Part shown: piece after piece, positions 10,201 to 17,981 of the stretch
How positions within the stretch are numbered: position 1 is the stretch's first letter
Layout of the letters: the number at the start of each line of letters is the position of its first letter
Source: an uncultured Roseburia sp.
GTDB taxonomy: Bacteria > Bacillota > Clostridia > Lachnospirales > Lachnospiraceae
Direction of reading: 5' to 3'
DNA: 64,000 nucleotides
Assembly (NCBI GenBank): GCA_910577925.1
Contig: CAJTOI010000001.1
Location: 190,528 to 254,527 of the forward strand
Notes under the pieces: model-generated
Told to the model about the DNA's origin: nothing
Database searches by the model: none
The model's input: only the letters and a program-made list of their open reading frames with translations
Made by a program: the position numbers and the translations under genes

Positions 10201-11826
10201 CCGGATCGAGGTCAGCTCCTCAATCTGAAACGGGATCGGCACCTCGGGATTCACAAACGTGGAAAACCGATCCGTTATAACCCCATTCTCCACCTTGACG
10301 GCGCCGATCTCGATAATCTTGTTTTTCTGCGGAGAAAACCCTGTCGTCTCCAGATCGAACACCACATAAGTATCGTCAAGACTCTGATTTTTTGAATTTA
10401 CAATGATATCCTTTAAATCGTCTACCAGATACGCCTCGACTCCGTAGATAATCTTAAAGTCATCGTCCGGCGAAACCGCATGGCTGGCGTCCGGAAATGC
10501 CTGTACATCCCCGTGATCCGTGACTGCAATCGCCTTGTGTCCCCATTTTTTCGCGCGCTTTACGATATCTTTGACATCGGAAACTCCGTCCATGTCGCTC
10601 ATCTTGGTATGACAGTGCAGTTCGACGCGCTTTTCGGGGCTTACGTCCATGCGCGTAGAGGTAAAGTCCGGTATCTTTTTGATTCCCACAATCGACGCAA
10701 TTGTGAGCTCACTGTCAAACTTGTCGATCGTTGTCACACCCTTGATGCGGAAAAATGCCCCCTTCTTTAAACCGCTTTCCACGAGCTCCGCAACCTGGTC
10801 CGTGCGGGTGAACATTTTAAGTCCGATGGAATCGGTGAAATCGGTGACCGACAATATGACAATCGTCTTCTCGTTCCGAATATCGCGCGTTTCCATATTC
10901 ATGATCTGACAGCGGATTGTGACCTCGCCCATCTCTCCCACAATCTTCTCAATCGGAATCGGTTCGTCCTCAAAATCACGCCCGTAAATGACATCCGGGT
11001 TGTCCGACCTTCTCAGTCCGCCCTCATATTTTCTGCGGAACTCTTTTTTGCCGCGGGAAGCCCCCGAACCGCCTGCAAACGCGGCCCCTCCCGCACCGCC
11101 TCCCGCATTTGAAACGTTTTCTGCGGAGGCGGCCGCTGCGGCCGTACTCTGGGGCATGCGGCCGGCCGGCGCAGCCTTCTTTGTTCCGGCTTGCTGCGCG
11201 TCTGTCTCCGGCACGGCCTGTCCGCCCTCCTGCTCTCCTTCCCGAAGTCTGACCCGTTTTACAATATTCTGAATCTCAAACTGTACCTGAAGGTCGCTGT
11301 TTTTCTTATGGCGGCTCTCTTTGGGTTCCTCGTAGGCAAGCTCCACCGCCAGATTTAAGCCGCAGCGCTCACAGACAACCTTCTCGAGAAACTCCACGAT
11401 CTCATGGGAGCGGGTCTGGGCGATAATTGTGTTTTCCAGTGTCAGCAGCATACGGTTTTCCGATTGAAATTCCATCTTCGCCGTGCGCAGCAGGTTATAT
11501 TCCATCAGACTGTAATCCCGCAGCTCTTCTAAGATGCTCTCTTTATATAAATCGAGCAGCTTTTCCGGCGTGTACTGTTCCGAAAGCCGATATTTCTCGA
11601 TAATCTTGACCTGCATCTGCCTGCCTTTAAATATCTGCCCTGCAATCGCAGCTTCCAGTCGGTAAATATCTTTCTTATGGATCAGACGGGCGCCGAGGAG
11701 ATAAACTCTGAGATGATTTTTCTCGCGGTTCATCCCCACCTTTGTCACTTCCGTCTCCGTCAACAGCTTTTTTATATTTCCCTCCAACTGAAGGGTCGGA
11801 AATACCTCAAAAAACAGCTTCGCCAT
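7294..11826 (-). CDS. polC: DNA polymerase III alpha subunit, PolC type
   Basis: The Gram-positive replicative polymerase, 1510 residues, against about 1440 in Bacillus. In order: N-terminal domain (1-195), an unusual Gly/Ala-rich linker (about 199-260), an OB-fold segment (about 285-395), a PHP domain opening with VELHCHTKMSDMDG at 401, a DEDD proofreading exonuclease inserted in the PHP domain with FDLETTG at 490-496, a four-cysteine zinc-binding segment, the catalytic core with PDIDLNFSGEY, and the helix-hairpin-helix region. It is last in the uppS-cdsA-dxr-rseP-ispG cluster and ends at a strong hairpin. Confidence 0.97.
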   Translation of the reverse strand: MAKLFFEVFPTLQLEGNIKKLLTETEVTKVGMNREKNHLRVYLLGARLIHKKDIYRLEAAIAGQIFKGRQMQVKIIEKYRLSEQYTPEKLLDLYKESILEELRDYSLMEYNLLRTAKMEFQSENRMLLTLENTIIAQTRSHEIVEFLEKVVCERCGLNLAVELAYEEPKESRHKKNSDLQVQFEIQNIVKRVRLREGEQEGGQAVPETDAQQAGTKKAAPAGRMPQSTAAAAASAENVSNAGGGAGGAAFAGGSGASRGKKEFRRKYEGGLRRSDNPDVIYGRDFEDEPIPIEKIVGEMGEVTIRCQIMNMETRDIRNEKTIVILSVTDFTDSIGLKMFTRTDQVAELVESGLKKGAFFRIKGVTTIDKFDSELTIASIVGIKKIPDFTSTRMDVSPEKRVELHCHTKMSDMDGVSDVKDIVKRAKKWGHKAIAVTDHGDVQAFPDASHAVSPDDDFKIIYGVEAYLVDDLKDIIVNSKNQSLDDTYVVFDLETTGFSPQKNKIIEIGAVKVENGVITDRFSTFVNPEVPIPFQIEELTSIRDDMVIDAPKIDEILPEFMEFCRGTVMVAHNAEFDMSFIGENCMRQTIPCDYTVIDTVALARILLPSLNKFKLDNVAKALGISLDHHHRAVDDAACTAEIFVKFIEMLKERGAQRLDEVNRMGGTSVENVKKLHSYHAIMLASNDIGRINLYRLISMSHLTYFHRQPRIPKSEFVKYREGILLGSACEAGELYHAVLNGRPAEEIARLVKFYDYLEIQPLGNNAFMLRDERSPVSSEEDLRDINRKIVALGETFNKPVVATCDVHFLDPEDEVYRRIIMAGKGFKDADEQAPLYLHTTEEMLREFAYLGSEKAEEVVVTNPNKIADMCEKIAPVRPDKCPPVIENSDQMLRDICYAKATGMYGETLPPIVKERLDRELNSIISNGYAVMYIIAQKLVWKSNEDGYLVGSRGSVGSSFAATMAGITEVNPLQAHYRCEVCKYSEFDTPEVKAFSGRSGCDMPDKICPVCGRKLIKDGFDIPFETFLGFKGNKEPDIDLNFSGEYQSKAHAYCEVIFGYGQTYRAGTIGTLADKTAFGYIKNYYEERGIRKRNCEIDRIVQGCVGVRRTTGQHPGGIVVLPVGEEINTFTPVQHPANDMTTPTVTTHFDYHSIDHNLLKLDILGHDDPTMIRMLQDLTGIDPVTIPLDDETVMSLFKNTKALGVEPEDIHGIPLGCLGIPEFGTEFAMQMVLDAKPQEFSDLIRISGLSHGTDVWLGNAQTLIEQGLATISTAICTRDDIMIYLIQMGLESELSFTIMESVRKGKGLKEEWKTQMREHGVPEWYIDSCLKIKYMFPKAHAAAYVMMAWRIAYCKVYYPLAYYAAYFSIRATGFDYEIMCQGKERLEYFYKDYTRRKDTLSKKEQDVYRDMKIVQEMYARGFTFTPIDIYQAKPDRFQIVDGRLMPALNSIEGMGDNAAIAVAEAAKDGKFLSKDDFRQRTKATKTVIDLMGDLGLLGDMPESNQLSLFDFT

Positions 11827-11838
11827 CGTACCCTCTCT

Positions 11839-12879
11839 CTATTTCCAATGCAGCAGTTCGTAACGCAACGCCCCCAAAAGCTCTTCCTCCGGCACCTTCT
11901 TATACACTTCCCCGTGTTTGATAATAAGTCCCTCGCCGATTCCTCCTGCGATTCCGATATCCGCCTCTTTCGCCTCTCCCGGCCCGTTCACCACGCAGCC
12001 CATAACGGCGACTTTGATATCCAGCGGGATATCCGCGACCATATGCTCCACCTGATTTGCCAGCTCTATCAGATTGATCTGTGTTCTGCCGCAGGTCGGG
12101 CAGGAAACCACCTCCACACCGCCGCTGCGCAGGCCGAGCGTCCGGAGAATCAGCTTTGCGGATTTCACCTCCTCCAGCGGGTCCCCGGTCAGAGAGACAC
12201 GGATGGTATCGCCGATTCCCTGATGCAGAATCAGCCCGAGGCCGATGGCCGATTTGATATTGCCGCTCGTAATCGTGCCCGCCTCGGTAATCCCGACATG
12301 CAGCGGGTGGTCTGTCTGCGCTGCCAAAAGCTCGTGTGCGCGCACACACATCAGCACATCCGAAGACTTGATGCTGATCACGAGATTGTCGTATCCCATC
12401 CCCTCTATCAGACGCACCTTGTCTAACGCGCTCTCCACGAGTCCTTCCGCCGTGACGCCTCCGTATTTCTCCACAAGATTTTTCTCGAGGGAGCCGCTGT
12501 TGACGCCGACGCGGATCGGAATACGGCGCTCTGCCGCCGCATCCACGACGGCCTGCACCCGGGATACGTCGCCGATATTTCCCGGATTAATGCGAATCTT
12601 ATCCGCCCCGTGCTCGATCGCCGCAAGCGCAAGCCGATAGTCGAAATGAATGTCCGCAACCACCGGGATGCTCACCTGCCCGCGGATCTCCCCCAGCGCT
12701 TTTGCCGCCTCCATCGTAGGAACCGCACACCGGATGATATCACAGCCGGCCGCGGCAAGCGCCTGAATCTGCCGGACCGTGTCCGCCACGTTTTCCGTCT
12801 TTGTGTTCGTCATTGACTGAATCAGAATCGGATTTCCGCCGCCGATGACCCGGTCTCCTATCTGCACTGTTTTTGTCAT
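11839..12879 (-). CDS. ispG: 4-hydroxy-3-methylbut-2-enyl diphosphate synthase
   Basis: A 346-residue iron-sulfur enzyme of the MEP pathway; it converts MEcPP to HMBPP. The N-terminal TIM barrel holds the IQSMTNTKT signature and the C-terminal domain has cluster cysteines in CPTCGRTQ and GCVVNGPGEA. It lies between rseP and polC, where Bacillus has proS, and completes a local set with dxr (MEP pathway) and uppS (product use). Confidence 0.96.
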   Translation of the reverse strand: MTKTVQIGDRVIGGGNPILIQSMTNTKTENVADTVRQIQALAAAGCDIIRCAVPTMEAAKALGEIRGQVSIPVVADIHFDYRLALAAIEHGADKIRINPGNIGDVSRVQAVVDAAAERRIPIRVGVNSGSLEKNLVEKYGGVTAEGLVESALDKVRLIEGMGYDNLVISIKSSDVLMCVRAHELLAAQTDHPLHVGITEAGTITSGNIKSAIGLGLILHQGIGDTIRVSLTGDPLEEVKSAKLILRTLGLRSGGVEVVSCPTCGRTQINLIELANQVEHMVADIPLDIKVAVMGCVVNGPGEAKEADIGIAGGIGEGLIIKHGEVYKKVPEEELLGALRYELLHWK

Positions 12880-12915
12880 ATCTCTATCCTCCGTCTCCCC
12901 GGTCCGACGAAACCG

Positions 12916-13950
12916 TCAGCCCACTATTTTTCGAATGTCATTAAAAATCACGAATATCATCAGTGCAAACAAAAGCATCATACCGATAAAATGCACCATA
13001 CCTTCCTTTTCCGGGTCCACCTTTTTCCCGCGGATCACTTCCACAAGCATAAAAAGCAGCCGGCCGCCGTCCAATGCAGGAAGCGGCAGCAGATTCATCA
13101 CGCCGAGGTTTGCCGACAGAAAAATCGTGACATACAGCATCTGTAAAAATGCCGCAAAATAGCCGTAGGAGACACTCTCCTCATAGCCGTCGCCGATCAT
13201 GTCGACAATCCCCACGGGGCCGCTCATATCTTTGACGCTGACCTGTCCGCCCACGAGCATCCGAAGACTGTTGATCGTGACGGAAATCCAGTATTTCACC
13301 TCGTAGAAGCTGTATTTGACGGTCTCAAAAAAGTTCCCCCGCGTCCGCTCTCCGTTTATCAGAAATCCGTAGATAGAGTAGCCGAGCTCTTCGTCATATT
13401 TCGGCGTCAGCTCGGTGACATACGTCTCTCCGTCCCTCTCATAGGTCACGCTGACCGGCTCCCCCTGGTGAAACTGCGTGTAGGCGCTCAGCTCCCTTGC
13501 AAAGTGAATCCGGCTACGGTTGAGCTTTATAATCTTATCGCCTTCCTTAAGCCCCGCCTCTTCCGCCGCATAGCCCTCGCTGACTCCGGCCAGGGTGGGC
13601 AGGTCATAACCGATATTGCAGATTAAGATCACTGCAAACACAAAGGCCATCAGGAAATTAAAGATCGGTCCCGCCGCGACCACGCTGATGCGGGCCCAGA
13701 CCGATTTCTTTCCGAACGCACGGTCATCGCTGCTCTCACCGTCCTCGCCCTCCATCATGCAGGCGCCTCCGATCGGCAGAAGCTTTATGGAGTATGTCGT
13801 CTCTCCCCTCGTAAATCCGATGAGCGTCGGCCCTAAGCCGAGGCAGAATTCGTTGACCCGGATTCCGTTTGCCTTTGCGAGCCAGAAGTGTCCCAGTTCG
13901 TGAAAAATAATAATAATGCTGAAAATAATAATTGCGATAACAATTTTCAT
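12916..13950 (-). CDS. rseP: Site-2 (intramembrane) zinc metalloprotease RseP/RasP
   Basis: A 344-residue membrane protease. The first transmembrane helix carries HELGH at 17-21, the zinc and catalytic motif; a PDZ domain follows (about 120-200, with YAAEEAGLKEGDKI), and the second active-site motif is LPALDGGRL near the C-terminus. In Bacillus the equivalent, RasP, cleaves anti-sigma factors and cell-division proteins. Gene order dxr-rseP is the conserved Firmicutes order. Substrates here are unknown. Confidence 0.95.
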   Translation of the reverse strand: MKIVIAIIIFSIIIIFHELGHFWLAKANGIRVNEFCLGLGPTLIGFTRGETTYSIKLLPIGGACMMEGEDGESSDDRAFGKKSVWARISVVAAGPIFNFLMAFVFAVILICNIGYDLPTLAGVSEGYAAEEAGLKEGDKIIKLNRSRIHFARELSAYTQFHQGEPVSVTYERDGETYVTELTPKYDEELGYSIYGFLINGERTRGNFFETVKYSFYEVKYWISVTINSLRMLVGGQVSVKDMSGPVGIVDMIGDGYEESVSYGYFAAFLQMLYVTIFLSANLGVMNLLPLPALDGGRLLFMLVEVIRGKKVDPEKEGMVHFIGMMLLFALMIFVIFNDIRKIVG

Positions 13951-13963
13951 GAAAAAACCTTTC

Positions 13964-15109
13964 TCAATGCCATTTGCTCAATATATACTCATAAACGGCC
14001 TGCTCTGTCTCCAAAATTCCGTCCAGATCCGGGTCCGCAAGAAACGGGATCTGTTCCATACACGCCTCTATCAGCTCCGCAATATCGAGATAACCGATTC
14101 TGCGTTCCAAAAACAGCGCCACCGCTTTCTCGTTGGCCGCGTTAAACACTGTAGGCATGCTGCCGCCCCGCCGCATTGCCTCGTACGCAAGCCCCAGTCC
14201 CCGGAAGGTCTTAAGATCGGGCCGCTCAAAGGTCAGCTGCCCAAGCCCGCACAGATCCAGTCTGTCCCCGGACAGCGTCCTCCGCTCTGGATAATAGAGC
14301 GCATACTGAATCGGCAGGCGCATATCGGGCGTCCCGAGCTGTGCGATTACCGCTCCGTCGTCATATTCCACCGCCGAGTGGATCACGCTCTGCGGGTGTA
14401 CGACGACTTCAATCTGTTCCGTCTCCACCCCGAACAGCCACTTTGCCTCCATAACCTCCAGCCCTTTGTTGACCAGCGTGGAGGAATCGATTGTGATTTT
14501 GCGCCCCATCGTCCAATTCGGATGCTTTAAGGCATCTTCCACACGGATCTCTTTCAGTTCTTCGCGTCTTTTCCCGCGGAAGGGTCCGCCTGAGGCCGTC
14601 AGCAGGATCTTTGCGATCCGGTTGTCCCCTGCTCCCTGCAGGGACTGGAAAATCGCACTGTGCTCGCTGTCCACCGGCAGAATCGGCACGCCGTACTCCT
14701 TTGCCAGCGGCATGATAAGGTGTCCTGCGGTCACAAGCGTCTCCTTATTCGCCAGTGCAATCTTTTTGCCGGCGCGTATCGCCGCGATCGTCGGCCGGAT
14801 GCCGAGCATCCCCACAATCGCCGTCACAAGAATCTCGCTCTCCGGTATCTGTGCCGCCGCGAGAAGTCCGTCCATTCCGCAGCAGACCTTCACATTCAAA
14901 TCCGCCGTCCGAAGGCGCAGCTCTTTTGCCTTCTCCTCCTCCCAGACACTGACCAGCACAGGGTGAAATTCCCGTATCTGCCGCTCCAGCAAATCGATAT
15001 TTCCGCCCGCCGCCATGGCAGTCACCGCAATATCTCCCTGCTCTCTCACAATCTCAAGTGTCTGCGTTCCGATGGAGCCCGTAGACCCCAGTATCGCTAT
15101 TTTTTTCAT
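13964..15109 (-). CDS. dxr: 1-deoxy-D-xylulose 5-phosphate reductoisomerase
   Basis: A 381-residue NADPH-dependent enzyme making MEP from DXP, the committed MEP-pathway step. The N-terminal Rossmann motif is GSTGSIGTQTLEIV at 7-20; VDSEHSAIFQ and NKGLEVMEA are active-site segments of the family. The start has the usual MKKIAILGSTGS form. It is four bases from cdsA and 13 from rseP, in the conserved uppS-cdsA-dxr-rseP order. Confidence 0.97.
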   Translation of the reverse strand: MKKIAILGSTGSIGTQTLEIVREQGDIAVTAMAAGGNIDLLERQIREFHPVLVSVWEEEKAKELRLRTADLNVKVCCGMDGLLAAAQIPESEILVTAIVGMLGIRPTIAAIRAGKKIALANKETLVTAGHLIMPLAKEYGVPILPVDSEHSAIFQSLQGAGDNRIAKILLTASGGPFRGKRREELKEIRVEDALKHPNWTMGRKITIDSSTLVNKGLEVMEAKWLFGVETEQIEVVVHPQSVIHSAVEYDDGAVIAQLGTPDMRLPIQYALYYPERRTLSGDRLDLCGLGQLTFERPDLKTFRGLGLAYEAMRRGGSMPTVFNAANEKAVALFLERRIGYLDIAELIEACMEQIPFLADPDLDGILETEQAVYEYILSKWH

Positions 15110-15112
15110 AGG

Positions 15113-15916
15113 TTACCTCATCAGATTCGCCGCCAGAAAATAGATAATCGGCGCCGTAAATATCACACTGTCAAAGCGGTCTAAGATTCCGCCGTGCCCC
15201 GGGATCAACCTGCCGTAATCCTTTATCTCGTAGTTTCTCTTGATCGCGGAAGCCGTCAGGTCTCCCACCATCGAAATCAGTGCGCCCGCCATCGAAATCC
15301 CGGCAAGAAGCCACACCTCCGTCACCGTGATGCCCATCGCCTGCTTAAAAACCATTCCGTAGAGCGCAGTGAGCAGCGCAGCGCCCGCAACGCCGCCGAC
15401 GGCGCCCTCAATCGATTTTTTCGGGCTTAAGACCGGCGCCATCTTATGCTTTCCAAACAGAACTCCCACGCAGTAAGCACAGGTGTCACAGCCCCAGGAG
15501 CACAGAAAAACAAGCCACACCACATATGCGCCCCGGATGAGCATGCGTGTCTGATACACATAGGAAAGCATTACCGCCACATAGAACACGCCGAAAAATA
15601 CGGCAAGCAGCTGTTCGGTGCGGTACTTCGGATAGGTAAACACATAGACCGCCATCAAAAGGACAAGAAGTCCCAACACCAGCATCATCAGATCCGGCAG
15701 AAATCCGAATCTGAGTTCTGCATAGTAGAGCGCTGCCGCCAGATATCCCGCGATGCCGGGAGCCTCTCTCTCCACGTGAAAAATACGGTACAGCTCATAC
15801 ATTCCGATCAATGAGATTACAAGCAAGGACACAAGCAATACATCGCCGCCCGTAATAATCAGTACCAGCGCGGCAATCACCAATACGATACCGCTCAACA
15901 ATCTTGTCTTAAACAT
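15113..15916 (-). CDS. cdsA: Phosphatidate cytidylyltransferase
   Basis: A 267-residue integral membrane enzyme making CDP-diacylglycerol from phosphatidate and CTP. Seven or eight hydrophobic segments are visible, and the C-terminal family signature SAIKRNYEIKDYG...PGHGGILDRFDS is complete. The 5' end overlaps the uppS stop by eight bases, suggesting coupled translation. Confidence 0.96.
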   Translation of the reverse strand: MFKTRLLSGIVLVIAALVLIITGGDVLLVSLLVISLIGMYELYRIFHVEREAPGIAGYLAAALYYAELRFGFLPDLMMLVLGLLVLLMAVYVFTYPKYRTEQLLAVFFGVFYVAVMLSYVYQTRMLIRGAYVVWLVFLCSWGCDTCAYCVGVLFGKHKMAPVLSPKKSIEGAVGGVAGAALLTALYGMVFKQAMGITVTEVWLLAGISMAGALISMVGDLTASAIKRNYEIKDYGRLIPGHGGILDRFDSVIFTAPIIYFLAANLMR

Positions 15917-16640
15917 GTGTTTCCTCCGTCAGGCCGCCGAATCTTCTGTCTCTTTTATTATACGCTTTCACAGCCTTTTCCAATTCCGTTTTATCAAAAT
16001 CCGGCCACGGCACTTCGGTAAAATAAAATTCACTGTACGCCAGCTGCCAGAGCAGATAATTAGACAAACGCTGCTCCCCGCTCGTGCGGATCAAAAGATC
16101 CGGGTCGGGGATATCCGCGGTGTCCAGATAACCGGCAAAAAGCGCTTCGTCAATTTCTTCGGCCGTATGCACTCCCGCCGCGATATCGGCATACATTCCG
16201 CGCATCGCCCGAAGCATTTCGTCCCTGCTTCCGTAATTGATTGCAATCTGCAGATTCAGCCCGTCGTTTTTTGCGGAGGCAGCCTCGAGTTCTTCAATCT
16301 GCCGTCTGAATTTCTCACTCAGTTTGCTCGTATCTCCGATCACGCGGACACGCATATTGTTTTTGTCTGCGGTTCTGATACAGTTTTTCAGATAGCTCTC
16401 CAAAAGCTTCATCAGCGCCGCGACCTCGCCGTCCGGACGGTTCCAGTTCTCGGTGGAAAACGCATACATCGTCACATACTTAATTCCCATATCATGTGCG
16501 GCCGCGCATACCTTTTCCACATTTCCTGCCCCGACCGTATGTCCGTAATTGCGCGGCATCCCCCGCGCAGCCGCCCAGCGCCCGTTTCCGTCCAGAATAA
16601 TCGCCACATGCCGCGGAATTTTCATACCATCCATTTTCAA
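15909..16640 (-). CDS. uppS: Undecaprenyl diphosphate synthase (isoprenyl transferase)
   Basis: A 243-residue cis-prenyltransferase that builds the C55 lipid carrier for wall synthesis. Family motifs are HVAIILDGNGRWA near the N-terminus, with the Mg-binding Asp, and DLLIRTSGEQRLSNYLLWQ near 200. The first codon is a TTG with AAAGGAG six bases upstream; an ATG two codons later is a close alternative. It is first of the uppS-cdsA-dxr-rseP-ispG-polC run. Confidence 0.95.
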   Translation of the reverse strand: MKMDGMKIPRHVAIILDGNGRWAAARGMPRNYGHTVGAGNVEKVCAAAHDMGIKYVTMYAFSTENWNRPDGEVAALMKLLESYLKNCIRTADKNNMRVRVIGDTSKLSEKFRRQIEELEAASAKNDGLNLQIAINYGSRDEMLRAMRGMYADIAAGVHTAEEIDEALFAGYLDTADIPDPDLLIRTSGEQRLSNYLLWQLAYSEFYFTEVPWPDFDKTELEKAVKAYNKRDRRFGGLTEETHV

Positions 16641-16662
16641 TCAACGCTCCTTTAATATGCAA

Positions 16663-16693
16663 AGACCTTGAAAACATGGGGTTTCCAAGGTCT
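16663..16693 (-). terminator. Hairpin between frr and uppS
   Basis: A 13-bp stem with one G-T pair, left arm AGACCTTGGAAAC on the minus strand, followed by only TTTG. It is five bases after the frr stop and probably dampens rather than stops read-through into uppS. Confidence 0.5.
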
Positions 16694-16698
16694 CGTTC

Positions 16699-17253
16699 TT
16701 ATACGGTAAGAATTTCTTTGGTCTTACTCTCCACTGCTTTGTCCACCTCAGCAATGTACTTATCCGTCATCTTCTGGGCTTTGTCCTCTAATTCTTTGAT
16801 TTCATCTTCCGAAACGTCGGCGGTTTTGCCGAGCTTTTTAAAGGAATCGTTCGCGTCGCGGCGGATATTGCGGATCGCCACCTTCGCATTCTCACCCTTC
16901 TTCTTGATCTCTTTTGCAAGCTCTTTACGTCTCTCCTCCGTGAGCTCGGGAAAAATCAGACGGATTGCTTTTCCGTCATTCGTCGGATTGATTCCCAGAT
17001 CAGAGGTCAGAATCGCTTTCTCGATCTCTTTTACCAGAGACGGCTCCCACGGCTGAATCAGAAGCATCCGCGGCTCCGGGACGCTGATATTCGCAACCTG
17101 CTGAAGCGCCGTAGGCGTGCCGTAATAATCGACACGGATCTTGTCGAGCACGTGCGGATTCGCACGGCCCGCACGGATACCGCCGAATTCTTCCGCCAGA
17201 TTATTCATTGTCTTACCCATTTTTTCGTCATATTGTACCAATCTCTCGTCCAT
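16699..17253 (-). CDS. frr: Ribosome recycling factor
   Basis: A 184-residue protein that releases ribosomes after termination together with EF-G. The sequence matches the family over its full length (IRAGRANPHVLDKI, YYGTPTALQQVANI, PEPRMLLIQPWE). It directly follows pyrH, as in most Firmicutes, with a strong hairpin after it. Confidence 0.97.
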   Translation of the reverse strand: MDERLVQYDEKMGKTMNNLAEEFGGIRAGRANPHVLDKIRVDYYGTPTALQQVANISVPEPRMLLIQPWEPSLVKEIEKAILTSDLGINPTNDGKAIRLIFPELTEERRKELAKEIKKKGENAKVAIRNIRRDANDSFKKLGKTADVSEDEIKELEDKAQKMTDKYIAEVDKAVESKTKEILTV

Positions 17254-17269
17254 ACATCCCCAAGCCTTT

Positions 17270-17974
17270 CTATGATTCGGAAACAGTAACCTTTGTGCCG
17301 GAAAACGCTCCGGTCATTGCTTTTACGATACTGTTTTCCTCATTTAAGCCGAACACATACATCGGCATCTTATTCTCCATACACAGAATGGAAGCCGTCA
17401 GATCCACCACCGCAAGCTTTTTGTCAATAACCTCCTGAATGGAAACCTCGTCGTACTTCACCGCCGCAGGATTGATTTTCGGATCACTGTCATACACACC
17501 GTCAATCGACTTTGCGAGGTAGATTCCGTCCGCCTCCATCTCTACGGCGCGGAGCACAATCCCGGTATCCGTGGAAAAATACGGATGTCCCGTTCCTCCC
17601 GCAAAAAACACAACCATACCGTTCTCAAAATATTTATTCGCCCGATCCTTGGAGAAAAGCTTTGTCATGCTCCCGCATTCAAACGGTGTCAGAATCTGCG
17701 TTTTCATCCCTGCGGAGCGGAAAATCTCCGACACATAAATGCAGTTCATAATCGTGGCAAGCATGCCGATCTGATCCGCTTTTGTCCGGTCGATGTTCTC
17801 ACTGGTTCTTCCCCTCCAGAAATTACCGCCGCCGATTACAATACCGATCTGAACGCCGGAATCTGTAATCTGCTTTACCTGCGCGGCAACCTCCGTCACG
17901 GTGGCCTCGTCAAAGCCCGTATGCTTCTCCCCGGCCAAAGCCTCTCCGCTCAATTTCAATAAGACTCTTTTCAT
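17270..17974 (-). CDS. pyrH: UMP kinase
   Basis: A 234-residue hexameric amino-acid-kinase-fold enzyme phosphorylating UMP to UDP. Start chosen at the ATG of MKRVLLKLSGEAL, the universal PyrH N-terminus; an upstream in-frame start at 18016 would overlap the bactofilin gene and adds non-homologous residues. GIVIGGGNFWRG and FAGGTGHPYFSTD are nucleotide and UMP binding segments. It lies seven bases after the bactofilin gene rather than after tsf. Confidence 0.96.
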   Translation of the reverse strand: MKRVLLKLSGEALAGEKHTGFDEATVTEVAAQVKQITDSGVQIGIVIGGGNFWRGRTSENIDRTKADQIGMLATIMNCIYVSEIFRSAGMKTQILTPFECGSMTKLFSKDRANKYFENGMVVFFAGGTGHPYFSTDTGIVLRAVEMEADGIYLAKSIDGVYDSDPKINPAAVKYDEVSIQEVIDKKLAVVDLTASILCMENKMPMYVFGLNEENSIVKAMTGAFSGTKVTVSES

Positions 17975-17981
17975 ATTCGAA

